Numbered from the stretch's first letter, positions 1 to 14,120 are shown. The stretch: 64,000 nt of DNA from Karalla daura (GCA_029224185.1 CM055188.1:15928497-15992496), one strand, 5' to 3'. Notes: generated by a model from the sequence alone, not told the origin. Numbers and translations: made by a program.

Positions 1-2241
1 GATCCAGTGATGATCTAAGACTATGACGAAAAGTTCTTCATCACTTTTCAGTTACACATCAAGGAACAAGCTTCATTCCACATTTGCATTCTTGAATATT
101 GGACAGCACATTTTTAAGTGTTTCAGTTCGTCTGCACCACTGTAGCAGGGAGGAAGTCTGGCCAGACAAAAATGTAACCTGTAATGTCTCTCAGTATTTG
201 ACCTACTAGGTAGCCAGCCAAGTATCTAAGCAAAAACGATATCATCTTAAATGTTGTTATGATGATGCAGATTAGCTGAGGCTTTAAGGTATTGGACTTT
301 ACCTTCCCTGGGGTTGGCAGTAGATATCTGAAGTCAGATTTGTCAGTGGATGGCAGGGATAAATGCCACTCATTTCAGTCTGCATTCAGCTCTCTGCTCG
401 TTTCATATGGACTTGAAGGGGCAGATTGATGGTTTGACAGGGATACTGGGCAACACTTCCCATCTCTTACCAAGACCCCGCCAGGGCCAGTGGGTGGGAG
501 TCAAGGCCAAATTAGATTAGAGGCTCGCAAGATGAAGTTGTTTTTGCTGTTGACCTTGGGAATTGCTCAATTGTGATTCAATTTAAAGACAATAGGATCT
601 ATTGACAGATGTCTGTAAACATAGCCACAAATATATACCTTGTCTTGCGTTGTCACAGTAGTAAAGATAAACCCTCCCAAAACACCAGCTGAATCGCTGA
701 TGTAGGTCTTTTGGGTGTGTTGCAGAGACAGTCAATCTCATCGAGGCGGTGGGCCTGTCCACCTCAAAATATTCTAGGTTACTTCAGGAGCTCTGAGGTT
801 CTGATCAATGGTGTATCACTGCAAACCCCTCGCTGTGAGAATCAGAGGCAAATATTCAGATACGACTCCTGCAGTGGCAACCTCTATTCTTTAGACCCAG
901 GTTATTGCTCCTCTCTTTGTTCACTTGGCTGTGACAGCTCCCAATCACACTTTGTGTGCAGTGGAATGGGAGATAATTAACTGTAATGATAATGGACACC
1001 ATTTGCTATTTCGATTAGTATCATTTTAATCATCATTACATTGTTGTCTGGCTGTCACATGACATTAATAGGATGTGGCGATAGAGGGGACAAAGCGAGG
1101 GCAATGACATGATTCGAGAGGCGAGAGAGGAGCAGGTTCTGCTGAAGATTTGGCAGAGAGATGCTGTATAACTCAACTCAACTTACATTTAATGGAAGAT
1201 ACAAAAGACCTCTGACTACATTTGTGTTGCATGACATTCATTAAGAAAGTCATTTAACCATGAAACGGAGCGGAGTCAAGCATATGGCACTCAACTGAGA
1301 TGACGTATGTCTACTCTATTTTGCGAACGTATTCCAGTTGCATAATTAGTGCTGACAATGTCCTATGATTGACTCACACAAGATCCTGGTGGAAAGGAAC
1401 AAATCATGCTCATGTGGTTTTCTAAGAATCCTACTGAAATCTGAAATCACCCTAAATCCATAGTAACTTCATTCTCTTAATTGAGGATGATGTTACCAAT
1501 ATTATTTTGAAAGACACAATTTCAACTGCACTGGTAGAAGAGATTAAAGTCAGCAACAATGTTTGTTTGTTTATTTACATAAGTGAAGAGTGCTGCTGCC
1601 GCTATATTGGACAAGAACAAACGTTCCTGTTTTCTTGATGCAGCTTCGGAAACCTGACAACACCCCAGAACAGTTGATGAAGACGCAAAAACTGTCCTTC
1701 TTAAGTTCACCATGGACATTAGATTAGACTCAAGTTAATAAATATTGAGATCAAAGAATCTCAAGTACTACCAAAGGCTGTGCAACTGTTCATGACCTGG
1801 AATTAGTCCTTTACTTGGTCTGAGCATTAATTCTTAAATTGATCAGGAATGGATGAAATTGACCTCTGCCTTACTTAACTCTGAAGCCAGGATACACTCC
1901 TTGTGCACCATTTTATTTTGACACAATATGTTTACAGTAACACATGCTGATCTTTTACCAAACTCATTTTGATTCTTATCCCTCTGTACTTTTGACATAC
2001 GTATGACTTGTCCCACAAATGTTATTCAAACAAATGCATTAAACCTAAACTTAATACAGCTAAAAAAAATCACACAGGTTAATTGTATTTATTGATTGAA
2101 CAAAAATGAAAATGCAGTGTAAATAGATGCCTCTGTCATATTAGATATGTAGATATTCAGAAATATGCAAAATTACGAGGTCTTGTATAGGGCACCAAAG
2201 AACCATCAGCCCAAGCATGAAGAAACAATGTAATGCATTTA

Positions 2242-2243
<2 letters not shown>
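1..2243. other. Non-coding stretch, nothing recognised
   Basis: I see no exon, RNA gene or recognisable repeat here. The frame open over 711-980 on the plus strand has no splice context and no resemblance to a known family. The sequence is unique-looking and AT-leaning, as expected for intron or intergenic vertebrate DNA. Confidence 0.5.

Positions 2244-2316
<73 letters not shown>
2244..2316. repeat. Compound microsatellite (CT)n(CA)n(AT)n
   Basis: About 18 CT units run into a C and then 14 CA units and a short AT run. This is an alternating pyrimidine/purine tract typical of polymorphic fish microsatellites. The CT part can adopt triplex DNA and the CA part Z-DNA. No coding role is indicated. 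Confidence 0.95.
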
Positions 2317-5300
2317 GGCGAGAGAATTATTCCTCTTCACCTCTCTACTGTTAAAAATTGCAAACTATACTGTGTTTATAGCTTTCTTCATTTTAATTAA
2401 TTATTGGGTGCTGTCTTTCCTTGGCATACATTGCGCATCATATTCTTTTGATCTGTAACGCTCCACCAAGTGGGCCTGTCTTGCAGTGTCTACTGGCAGT
2501 GGTAATTCAATAAACTGAGGTTTGTTTTTTGTTTCTTTAGACACAGTTTAAACTGCATTTGAAGCTGTGATTCACATTAAGGCATGTAATTAGTAGTTTG
2601 GTATTTAATAGCCATCAGTTCTGAAGTTTTGACTTCACAGTTTTTCTGCGACAGGGCAAACACAACGTCTTTTCAAACAGAAAGCTCCTTTAATGTGGAA
2701 ACAAGAAACTTCCTGCTGTTTTGTTTCTTAATTAAACTGTCCTCCTCTCTTCCTTGAATGACATGTTCTCACTCAGAAATGATGTATGCCTAATTATAGA
2801 ATATAACATGCCTTTTTAGATTACACCTTCACAGATATTTCCACTCATTATAAGTCTCTGTTATGTCAAGGTTGTATGCATATTTTAAATGATGAAATAT
2901 CAATAATGTCGCAAATAATTGAAATACCTCTCAGATGTTTACACCCTTTCTACGCTGGGTCACAGACTGTCAGTCAATATGCCTGTGAAAAGAGAGATTG
3001 GGAGCTTGAGAGCTGGTTTGCTATTGACAAAAAAAAATACAAACCCAGCGTAGGACACACCTTCAGTGACTTCCAATCAAACAAGTGGCCTTTAGGTCAG
3101 GCAGCAGTCTGTACGAACACAAGCTGTGGATAAAACACAGAAATCCAATAAAATATGAACCGAGCTTTGGATCTGTAAGGTAGGATTGGAGGTGAGCGCA
3201 GCAGTTTTGGAGCGCTGCACCATAGACAGGGTCATCTCCATACATAGAGAGTGAAAATGAATTATTCAGCTGTGCCTTTGGCCTCATGTGAACCATGATG
3301 AAAGTAGATTTTAGATTAACAATGTGTCGACACTGTCCTTTTGCTCTGAAGCAGAAGTCCAGGGGGACAGTTGGGGTGGGCCACATTGGGTGAAAACACA
3401 CTGCCCTCTGTTGGTCCAAATACTTTTATAGGCTCCTTAGTGTGACCACTGTCACCAGGAGCCAATGATTCATAGTCTTTACAAAACAACACCAATAGAC
3501 TCGGATGATATAAGATTCTGATAATCATCCAAAAGCTTGGTCAGTGGACAACATGTACATTGACTGCATAGATCTGCTTCCTTCTAGAGGTGATAAGCAG
3601 CAAGAGGAGGCAGTAACTACATTTGGGGACTTTATTAGCTGTATGTCCCATAAGTTGAAGATTGAAGAGGGAGGGAAGATGTTACATGTGAGAACAGCTC
3701 TGTTCCAGGAAGCCAAAAAACAAATACTGACACACAGCACAGTTTTGATGAGAAATACAAAGAAGGGAGGGTTGAGGGTTTGTCATTATGATTGACACCC
3801 TTTATTTTGTGCCTCATCACTTTATCCATCATGATGAACATAACAAATGTAGATTTTTGCAGCTCTGCTGAGTCTCAGTCAGTGTTGACTTCAGCCGTCG
3901 TAGTCATAGTCAAAGTTTCGGTTTTCCTGTGCAAACTGAGACTGAGAGTTGAATCTTTCTTGTCCCAACCTTGAGCCTCCAACAACACATTTGAGAATCT
4001 GAGTCACCTCACCCACTGGCTTTAACAATTTTATAAATGTGACAGTGAAAAAGGGAAGATATGATGTAGTCATTTAAGTGTGGCTGGAGGGTTTCTCTTT
4101 GCGGATATGAAGCAGGGCAGCCGGAGGAGGGAGACAGTGACCACAGAGATGGGAGTGGCTCTAAAACAACTTTTCCTCCCAATCACATGCCGACACCCAG
4201 GCACTCACACAAGGCCCATTACTGCTGCTCACTCACTCCTGTCCCCACTGTTTCCGTTGCACAGAAGTGATTAGCAACCCAATGAGACCATCTGCAAAAT
4301 GGCTTCTGTCACACAGAACCCACGCTCAATAAACTGCCGTATCATGTACCGTACTGGGCAATTTTGTGATTGAATTGCCACTTCATAGTCTCTTTCCAAT
4401 CCCTCTTTCTTGTGTTTCTCTCCGCCACTGCAAGCAGAGTAGTGGAGTTATTGGAGTGATGTGTTTATGTGCTGATGTTGTTGTGAGCCCCAGGCTTTTT
4501 TTTCTCTGATCAGGCGGAGCCTTCACTTCTGGGCCCTAATGCCTGCCTGTCAGTCGGTGTGGTGGCAAAATGACAGAACCTGCAGCTATCAACGGAGCAA
4601 TAGACCTCCTCCCACCCTCCAGCCTTCAGGAGTTTTGTCTCTGGTCGTGAAGATTGAAGACATGCCTTTATATCTCATAGCTCCACTGCACCATATGCTC
4701 TGAGATAAACTTGATCCCAAGTTCCAACTATTGAGAAAAATGCAGCAAAATGAACGATCAGAAGTGTTGTCGTGTGTTTGCCTCTTTGGCAATGGATGTG
4801 TCCATTGTTGTTTACATTGTGGAGTGACCGGAAGCAGACCTGATTGACATTATCCCAACAGTCATGTCCAGCAAGAGCTCCTCCCTAAGCCTGTTACATA
4901 ATGGTCCATTAGGCTTATTCTGCCCATGGATTAGAGGCAGTGAGGGAAGCGTTGAGAGAGAGAGAAAGGGGGCCAGAAACATCTCCTGCCTCCAGATGTG
5001 TTCTGTCTGCAGATTTTTTTTTTATCAATGCTTTGGAAATATCAAAACTAGAATATTCAGTCAGGATCACAGCAATGTCCAGCTCTTTGCTAGATCAAGC
5101 TTGTTTCTGTCAAACGACATCCTTGTCTTTCAATATCAGCAGCTGTTTCTGAAGTCCCGTGCCTCGCTCAGAAGTTTCCTTCTGTCCGACAAATTGACAA
5201 TTCGTCACAGTTGAAGCCCTGAAGAGCCTTGGGCGATGTCGCTGAAACTAGTCGGGTTCACAAGAGATCCATTTCCATTGATGAGTCAGAGCAGAGATGT

Positions 5301-6689
5301 GTTTGGTTTGTGTATCTCTAAAGGTGCATTGGTGCTGTAGAAGCAAAATGATGGCCTCGGGGGGTTTGACTCATCCCCCGCTGTCGAATGGATGAGTTTA
5401 ACAAATCAAATGCATACCACGCAGTGGGAACAGGCGGCGACCGATCCAGCACTATTCATCAAACTGACTCGGCTCCTGAATGTTCTCTCCTGAAAACATC
5501 TCCCATCACGATCGGTCGCATTCACAGCCATGGTGGTGATCTCTGCGGTTTCCATCCGAGCAGGGGTGGTACTGAATGTCAGCAAGTCTCCAGAGAGGGG
5601 AAGGAGAGGATCTTTCCCCTGTCGCTATTGTCATGACAACTGGTGTAAAGGCTTCACCCGTGATTGATGTTTCTGCACTTCCTCCCCGTCTCGCCTCCTG
5701 TCATGTCACAGAGGTTCAGCCATTTCTGCACAGTGTGTATTCCTGTGAGGAAGGTGTAGCTGAGAGCGATACATGCAAAGCAGATTCAGCATGTCATGTC
5801 ATCTTGCTGAGCGACGGTGCAGCTTCCTCTCCATTTGCTTTAAACACAGCCTGGAGTTTTGATCTCGTGCTGCAGTCGAATGTGCAGTTTGGACAAAATA
5901 CTGGCTCGGCACGTTGAAAGTTGAAAGTTTGACCCTCCTTTCCTGACAGGCTCTGTAGTGCCATCCAGTGAAATTACTCCTCTTTAGGAGTCTGTTCTTT
6001 TTTACACATGACTGCGCCCCCACTTTGTCTTCCCTCAGACAGATCCAGTAACAGCTGCTGAGACACTGTCACGATATAACATGGCTCTTTTGACCTCTGT
6101 GTTTCTGTTTGAGCTACTATTACTGCACTTCACAGGCAGTTGATAGCATGTTAAACTTTTTTTTTTGCCACCAAGCGACTGCTGAGCTGAATCTCATATC
6201 TCATATCTACCGTCAGTTTCAATGTAATCCTGTCATGATCTATAACAAAGACGCATGGAGCAGTGGGGTGCTGATACTGGAGAGACACTTCATCTTTACT
6301 AATATATATATTTTATTGATTGTATATATTTTAGTTGAAATTAAATGTATGTTTTTTCATTTGATATTTTCAATGCTTTGGTTGGCTGGAAATCACTGAA
6401 ATGAATGTAAGACTGTAAAAAGGTAAATTCACACATTGATTGAACTGTTCACAGCTCATACAGTATCAGTGATGCTGTAATATGTAATGAGCAGTTTATT
6501 TAAAGGCCCATGGGCCAAAAAGGTTGGAAACGTGTTATGCTTACAGCTGTCACCCTCCCGAGGTTTGCAGCAGTATTAGTTACTACATGTGAGTAATTTT
6601 AAGCTTTTCCAGTGTTGGCTTAACGAAGCTGCTGCTCAATGAAACTGTGCTTGGCAGAATAGCTCATATGCAGCAGTATTAAAAGTGAT
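2317..6689. other. Non-coding stretch with GC-elevated islands
   Basis: No supported gene. Two sub-regions, about 4080-4600 and 5200-5640, are richer in G+C than their surroundings and look like unique rather than repeated sequence. They could be conserved non-coding elements, which only a cross-species alignment would show. The open frames here (for example 4864-5214 and 5576-5917) lack splice signals that would make them exons. Confidence 0.4.
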
Positions 6690-7030
6690 TAAAGCCCCCT
6701 ACCTGCCCAGTCATTTCTACAGTGGTTCATTAGCCGCACAAGACTCATCAGCTCTGGATGAGAAGCGCAGAAAGGATTTGATTCCCTCATGCCTTTGCCC
6801 CTGTGGACCTGCCCTCAACGCCAGCTAGTGGTTACCATAGAGACGATTGGACCAATCCCCTCTCCCCTCCTCAGCACAGTCATACCGTGAGCCGCTGCAT
6901 CGTATGTTACGTTTGCTGTGAGATAATCCCTGCTTGGCTGAGACCCTCGCTGTGCAAATAGACACACATGTGGGAGCCGACGCAGAATTGATGGTTCTTT
7001 TCAAATATGATTCGTTGCCTGTAATTATCA
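6690..7030. promoter_or_regulatory. Candidate conserved non-coding element
   Basis: This unique block is GC-elevated and flanked by AT-rich DNA. It holds paired short motifs of the kind bound by homeodomain and bHLH factors (ATTA cores, CAGCTG-like cores), and no frame reads as an exon. The call rests on composition and appearance only. Alignment to other teleosts would settle it. Confidence 0.22.
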
Positions 7031-7334
7031 TTGGCAATTACAGAGTACGGTATAGCTCTGCGGTGCAGTTATTTTGTGTGTGTAAAACCTAACATAAACT
7101 TAAAAATAAACCGGAGCCACCACTTGCCCTTTCAAATCATAATCAACTTCATATTCAGATCACTGTACATTCAAAAACTAATCTCTCACTCGATGTTGTC
7201 GCGCACAACAGTCATGCCTCTTAACACTAATTGATATTGAGCATATTAACAGGATTATGTAGATTCCATGTGCATACATAGAAATAGTGTTGAGTGTATG
7301 GATATAGATAAAGTAGGTTAAATGCAGTAAAGTT

Positions 7335-7348
7335 TGTGTGTGCGTGTG

Positions 7349-7444
<96 letters not shown>

Positions 7445-7450
7445 TGTGTG
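7335..7450. repeat. (TGCG)n microsatellite
   Basis: A nearly pure tetranucleotide array of about 24 TGCG units (pure from about 7349 to 7446), flanked by TG-rich ends. The repeat is alternating purine-pyrimidine with a CpG in every unit, so it is a strong Z-DNA candidate and a dense CpG methylation target. It creates artefactual open frames on both strands with repeating Cys-Val-Arg-Ala and His-Ala-Arg-Thr peptides, which are not genes. Confidence 0.97.
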
Positions 7451-8940
7451 CACATGCTGTGGCTGCTGCTAATGAGAAATGTGTTGTGCCAGTTACATCA
7501 TGAGAATACTGTATGTGAGCCATCCTCCACTCTGTGACCAAGCTTGAATGAGCAGCACACCAAGTCAGAGTGTCTGCATGTGAGCGTGAGTGGGTGGGTG
7601 AACAAGATTTAACTGCATGCCGATCAGTCTGTGCCTCAGCTTTTCTGCTCTTCCTGCTCCCCCAGACCAGACACAGAAGTTCCCAGCTGTGCCATGACTC
7701 ACAGACGTCACCATTACTTGTGAGTATGACTAAATACTGCCTGATGGGGGATTTTGAGGAATGAGAGGGAAATGTGGGAAATGAGAATCTGAGAGGTAAA
7801 TTGACAATTAATTAATTAAGCTAATTAAGCAAAACTAAAAAGTTTATTTAAGTTGATGTATTGCAGTGTCAGTATGTATTTCCTTTCGGCTTTTGGTGAA
7901 AGAAGGTAAAGTAGAACATGTGCAGCTAAATTGTGGTTGTGCTTACTATGTGCTGCTGTGTGAATGTGCATGTATATTTTGTGTGTCTGCATGTTGTTTG
8001 CCCAAACAAGCAACGACACTCCCATAGGCTGAAGCATACTCTGCAAAGACTTTTCTGCTGCACCAACAGAAGTAAAGGTGGAGGGTGTTTGCGTAGCTCT
8101 GGTGATGTCATAGCAGCGGAGCTATTTTTAGAAAGGGGTCTGAACACAGGCTTTTTTTCGTCTCTTCCTTGAATGTTATTATTCAGAGCCCTTCACCAGT
8201 GCGTTCTCTTCTCATAGCCTGTCTAATCTTGCTGTTGGTCAATTTGGAGCATGAAATTGTAGTCCACTTGAGAGTTGGACTGCTAGTTGCATGCATATTG
8301 CTATTTTATGATTTTAAACCCCCGAAACACACATCACATTTTTGAAAGCTACAATTATGACAATCATATAAGATAAATCTCTGCATCTATGGAATATCTT
8401 TCTTTCTGCACAACAACTTATAGATATCATAAACATTTTGCTTGATTGAGTACTGCTTCACAAGGTATGCTAATATTTATGAAGGTATTTGATTTTAATG
8501 TGGAAATTGTGAAAATAAATTAAATTATTCATGCATTCGAGTTTCTGAAGTCTCTTCACTTACTGTTGTAGAGAATTTATTATGTGGTGTCATCCGTCAG
8601 GCATGTATGATATGTTGTTTTTTGCTCATATTTTAAGAGAGCTGTCTTACAAAGTGCGTGTCATTAGCTTCAGAAGCACTAGGCAAAGTTTTTTTTGGGT
8701 GGGAGTGGCGTTGGGGTGTTGACCTTTTCTTAATCCCACTGCCCGTCTATAAAACTCATCTAATAGCATCGCTACATTCATTATGCTCTTTATTTTATCT
8801 GACATCCAAGGAGTCACATAAAAGTCATATTTTCTGCTTCACTTGTGCCGGATTGCGTAAGGAAGAAGGAGCCTCCATCTGTTCCACCCAAGGCCTGTCT
8901 GCACTAAGCAGGGTTTTCATCATATTACAGATATGATGAG
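7451..8940. other. Non-coding stretch, nothing recognised
   Basis: AT-leaning unique sequence without splice-framed open reading frames. A TATAAAA-like string near 8749 has no downstream feature to support a promoter. I see nothing else. Confidence 0.45.
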
Positions 8941-8960
8941 CACACACACACACACACACA
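8941..8960. repeat. (CA)10 microsatellite
   Basis: Ten uninterrupted CA units, followed by CA-rich flanking sequence. It is a simple sequence repeat with no other role visible. Confidence 0.95.
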
Positions 8961-9138
8961 AACTCACACTCCACGGTCAGAGCCCAGTTGCAAAGCCAGG
9001 GCTTTTTCAGAGCTGGGTATCGACTGGAATGGTTGATCATGTGATCCACTCAAGGTCGTTGGTGGGTCTTTTTCACAATGCCAAGTTGCCTGAAGTGCCC
9101 TGAGTAATGACATGGGCAGCCAAGAACCACAGGCAGTC

Positions 9139-9157
9139 TGTGTGTGTGTGTGTGTGT
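9139..9157. repeat. (TG)n microsatellite
   Basis: About nine and a half TG units followed by an imperfect TG-rich flank. It lies about 180 bp from the (CA)10 tract and in the opposite orientation, so the two can pair as a weak inverted repeat. Confidence 0.92.
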
Positions 9158-11154
9158 TTCTGTGCGTGCGAGTGTTGGTTTGACATATAAAGGCTCTTCA
9201 TCATGATCAGGAATCGTTGAGAGCGGGGGTTGGGGGGTGGGGTATCCACTGAGTGCCTTTCATTCATTCAGAAGACTTTGGTGCTACAAAGCTGATTACT
9301 CCTTTCTAACTGATGGCGGATTGCTCCAGTGCATCTGTGTGATTATTTTGTTTCCCATTAGCTCCAAGGTAGATCATGACCTGTTTGTTGCTGTGACTCT
9401 GTGACTCTGTAAAAAGCTAATATAAACAGCAGAGAATTGCTAATATGTCCACCAAAGATGCCAGCAATGCCAGCATGGGCCTTGATTTTGGACTAGGGAA
9501 GCTTTTACCGGCTGCATTCAATTTAGCCTGCATTTTGTACTGGCTGAGGAGATTAATCTTGAACTAATCCAATCTGTCATGACACAAAGATGAGGAAATC
9601 AGATTGGGGGATTCACAAGTGTTATACAAGTGTCCACACATTCCCTGATGTCCTGTGCTTGTCCAGCTATGCAGAAAACAGCTGTTTATGTGATATCCCT
9701 TCACAAAAGTGTCAGGTTAGTGCGAACCCAGTACAAACAACAAAAGAAAATGTTTATTCAAGTGTTTTTTTTTTTCATGCATTTTAAATGTACTCCTACA
9801 CATAGTGGTTATATCTTTGTTCGCTACATGTTCCTTTGTATCTGTATCACTGCAGACACCAATTTTCCAGGTGCCTGGGGAAAAAAAACAAAAAAAAAAC
9901 ATCATCTCTGTAGACAATACAATGATGACAGTGCATAATTTGGAACAAGAGGCAGCTCCTGAGAAGTATTTTAATATGAGTCTTAAGGGAACAATTCCCT
10001 TTTGGTGCAAACTTTAAGTGACCATTTAAGGTCTGGCAGTGTTTGCCAACTCTCTTTGTCTCTCTTTACCTTTGCTTCTTACTTTTTAATAGAATTTGCT
10101 GTCTGCAGTTGTTTCCAGCATACACAAACACAAACACGCTGATTGCATGTGTCCAATTGTTGTGTCTGATTTTAGCTTTGTTTTAGTTGCTTGTGATTTA
10201 ATAGATTTCTTTTTTTTTTACTTGCTGCTTAATACTGTTTTTCTGCCATTTGTTAGTGATAATTTATTTCATCCAACAAATTGCCAGCAGCGGTGGCTAG
10301 TAAGAATATTAATGTGCACCATTAGCTTTCTTTAACACCAAAACATCATAGCAACATAGACTAAAGATCTGGCTGCATAAAACTGTAGAGTCAAGTTATG
10401 GTTTCTTTTTTTTCTTTCTGATTAATTGTCAATACTATCAGCTGCTCTCAGACAACACAGTCTTTCATCGAACTGAATATGTTTAACCAAGTCCTAATTC
10501 ATCATAAGTGCAGTTTAAACAGGGTTTTGAATAAATTAACTCTCCTAATGTTTTGCAAATTACTCAGTTTGTGTTTGGTATATTTTGTATGGAGTTAATA
10601 TGCAGTCCCATGATTTTATCTTTGTTGCCATCGGACACAAGTAGTAATGATTTGGTTTGTTTTGTTTTACAAAGAAAGCAATAGAGTCATTAATGCGGGG
10701 TGACTCCTCTGAGGAGAGCTTAATAATCGCACTGAAATAGCTGTTAATTACTGAAAAATTATGCTGTCAGACAGTGAATTGTGAGAATGTGGTTGATATC
10801 AGGCCCATCATTTATTCTACTGTCTCTGTGTGTGTATATACTCATGCGGTGGTTTAAGAAGGGCCAGATATATCACTCTTCATGACAGCAATATCAAATA
10901 AAGCAGCTAGAGCTGCACCACTGTGTTCTAGATTGATTGATCTGACTTTATTGGAAAATTCTCTGTCAGCATGTTTCCACAGAGCACATTAGAGGACCTC
11001 TGGCTATCAGCGTTGCTCTCAGTCTACTGTTATCACAAAGGTAAATCTATCCAGAGAAGTCTCCCTACTTGTCTATAATGAATAGGCCACTGAAATATTT
11101 AGCGAGCCCTACTAGTAACTGTGAAATGCTTTACTCACTGTGCATCTTAATACC
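9158..11154. other. Non-coding stretch, nothing recognised
   Basis: AT-leaning sequence with short homopolymers (for example near 9767-9776 and 10207-10218). The open frames 9630-9938 and 9717-10010 overlap on opposite strands over A/T runs and look like chance. Confidence 0.45.
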
Positions 11155-11184
11155 TAGATAGATAGATAGATAGATAGATAGATA
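11155..11184. repeat. (GATA)7 microsatellite
   Basis: Seven consecutive GATA units. GATA repeats are common in fish genomes and have been noted on sex chromosomes in some species, but a single short array says nothing about that here. Confidence 0.95.
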
Positions 11185-11273
11185 TAATGGTGAAAAACAT
11201 AACAGTTGAGTAAATTAGATACTGTCCTTCTGTTCTGTCTTCTGTTCTAGAGTGCATAAAACCAGGTTAAATA

Positions 11274-11274
11274 C

Positions 11275-11323
<49 letters not shown>
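11274..11323. repeat. (TA)n(CA)n compound microsatellite
   Basis: About ten TA units run directly into about fourteen AC units. The TA half is a likely easily melted or cruciform-prone site. The short open frames across it on both strands are artefacts. Confidence 0.95.
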
Positions 11324-11327
<4 letters not shown>

Positions 11328-11574
11328 GGCTTTGCTTTGAGATTGTTGTTCATGGTCACAGTAATATAAGGGCTTGTCAGTACTTGGGGGCTTGGCTGCT
11401 TTTAGTAGGTTCCTGTAATTGTAACCACAAACTGTCATATGGGACGTAAAAAAAAAGTAAAGACATTGCAGCTAATTAAGCGCAACCACATATAAATGTC
11501 GTCACTGAATGTGAAGAAGCTGTAAATAGATCAGGCTTTTATTCACTCTCCTGCCACCCCTGTTTGTGTTGAAT

Positions 11575-11900
11575 TGATCTAATTGTAAAGTCTCTTTCAT
11601 GGAAGCGCTGCAGAGCACAGCTGAGAGTATCAGAGATCAAAGCGGCCTCGTTTTCCCATAAATCTGCATGGAGACAAATTCAGGCAGCTGGCAGCGCCTT
11701 TCTAAACACACGAGCTGTACCTGTCCAACACGCAGCTCATGATTAGAGCGATCCACTCTGTGCCGGCTCTAGTGCTGTCATTTATCAGCTGCAACTTGCA
11801 CGCAGGGCGTAATGTGATGGGCCAGGCCGTCTCATTCAAAGACAGCAACATCATGAAATATCAAGACTTTGGTCCCAGATGGAAAATAAGTGCCTCCATA
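11575..11900. promoter_or_regulatory. Candidate conserved non-coding element
   Basis: A unique, GC-elevated island in AT-rich surroundings. It contains several CAGCTG-type E-boxes, an ATCAAAG motif like that bound by TCF/LEF factors, and TGATTAG/TTTAT homeobox-like cores. No frame has splice context. The assignment is inference from composition and motif density. Confidence 0.28.
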
Positions 11901-12802
11901 ATGCTGGATCGCATGTTTGTGTTTTGTTAATCCATAGTAGGACTGAAACTGATTACTCATACATAATTAATCAACAATCATATGATTGAAATGAAGAATA
12001 TACAGTATATACTGACCTGACGCCACAGGAATGGAACAAAATATATGTGTTGTTGTAAACAATACACAAACCTGATCGCATTTGGGCCAAACAGCAGCTG
12101 CAACACCCACACCTCTAATGTCAAGCCTAACTGCATCTGCACTGGCACTGAACTAAGCCGGTCATTACTGACAAACTTGAGCCATGAGTCAGTCAGAATA
12201 ATGGGTTTAATTCGGGTTGCTTTTGGTAAAATATAGGTGGAGTTTGAATTAATGACATTTCAAATCCATTTCAAGTTATTAAAAGTGATTATGGGGAAAG
12301 AGTGAACTGAATATTTCAGGAGTAGTTGAGGTGTAGCAGAGAGGTACACTTTTCTAAACTGAGATTTTTCTTCATGGTTTTCAGACATTTTTCAAACTAA
12401 ATGATTGATCAGATCAACAGTCGGAACAATACTCACTTCCAGGAATATAATTTTGCAGCTACTACTCATGGTTTTATATTTACTATTTCCCTCTGCTTTG
12501 ACACTTGACAACTTATTCTGTGGATGTGTATTTTACCTTTGAAAGTTATGAACTGAATTGGTCGAAATTTGGCAGAAAGATTTGAATGCTTGAACAGATT
12601 TTTCGGCTGAGGTGGATTTGGGGTTTCCACTTGTACTTGATGACTATCTCTGGCTGTGAGATAGTGCTCCCAGGTGCTGGTGGGGAAAGCCTGACATTTA
12701 GGACTTCCAAGTTGGATGCTCACTGAAGCTTTGCAAGTTTGCAATCTCCAAAAGGCCAAATTATTTAAAAATATATAAATAAATGAAATCCTATCTGTGC
12801 CC

Positions 12803-12828
12803 CCACCACCACCACCACCACCACCACC
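12803..12828. repeat. (CCA)n trinucleotide repeat
   Basis: About eight CCA units followed by C-rich sequence. On the minus strand it reads as a glycine run inside the open frame 12466-12900. That frame has no other protein-like feature, so I treat it as chance. Confidence 0.93.
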
Positions 12829-14120
12829 CCTACCCCCTTCCCCATGAAACCAGAGGATGGATGCAAACATTACAGATGAGTTTGAAAATGGCACATGCAT
12901 AGGAGAAGGGCAAACGTGACAAGGAGAAAATTAGATTAAAATTGAAATGTTTACAGTGAATGATATATGGTTCCACCTCTTAGCAACCTCGATTTCTTGC
13001 TGATTAAAACTAGTTTATCTCCTTATCACATTCAAACATCTTGTAGGAGTGAATTGATTGTGTCAGCATAAAATCATGTACGTACAGACTTGTGTTTAAA
13101 CACTGTATGTTGGCACAGAAACAGGGTCCCATCAAAGCCTTGTGTATCGGTGAAATCTAGAAGTGTGCTGCTTCACTGCTGCTGGGTTGCTGTCAGGCCT
13201 GATCAAAATTCCTGCTCTGCACACAAAACACTGTGTACATAGAAAAATAGCAGAGGTGTGTCGAGTGTTGGAGCTTGAGAAGTTGACCCATCCAGACTGA
13301 CATAAGCTGTATTTTTCAGTATACTACAGCGTAGCATCGATATAATACAAAATAAGGGAGAAAAGAGAACGACTTATACAGCATATTAAACATTAAGATA
13401 GAAATCAGTTTTGTTTCCCTCCAGCGAAAATAAAGCAAAATTCAATATGAATTCTTCTTAAAAACTACACTTTGTTGCAGCGGCAGGAAATATATATCTA
13501 GCTTTATCTACCGTCTTATGTTTGATTGATGTTCAACTGTCTGTTTTTAGGGAAATACTGACTGTAAATCAGAAACAAATTTGGAGAGTAGAAGCAGCAG
13601 TAACCAGTTCACAACTGCATATTTGACACCAAAAAAAGAAAAGAGAAAGATTTTCTCTCAGAGCACCTGGTAATGATCATTAAGCACAATTGTTCAGTCA
13701 ATTACTGCATCTGCAGCAGTGTAAATGTTCAGGTGACACACATTCCCACACAGGCATGCATGAACAAATCCATCAGAGTAGTTTCAGAATGAAATGAAAC
13801 AGGACAGCATACATTTCCTCCATCTGTTGCCTTGTTTGTGGACCAACTTTAAGGGATATTAGATTAATAAATTATTTATCGACTGATGTTTGAGCTTCAT
13901 AAAGCCAAAGGGATCTGAGATTAAGATGATAATTGTGGTCATTGTTGTCATAAGAATTTGAAAAATAGCTGCTTTTAAGTTGATTAAGCGAAAGCTGGAA
14001 GTAAATAGTGAAATGATTCCTGCCTTTACATAACAACGCTATGCACTGTTCAACAAAAAGCTGTGAACTGGTCTTGCACTGTTTCAGCATCCCTTCATCC
14101 ACCCACCCACCAAATATATT
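12829..14120. other. Non-coding stretch, nothing recognised
   Basis: Unique AT-rich sequence. The minus-strand frame at 13872-14102 has no splice or family support. Confidence 0.45.

Noticed and set aside
7178..7541. Open frames encoding repeated Cys-Val-Arg-Ala or His-Ala-Arg-Thr peptides
   Set aside because: They are produced entirely by the TGCG microsatellite on either strand; the flanks are not coding.
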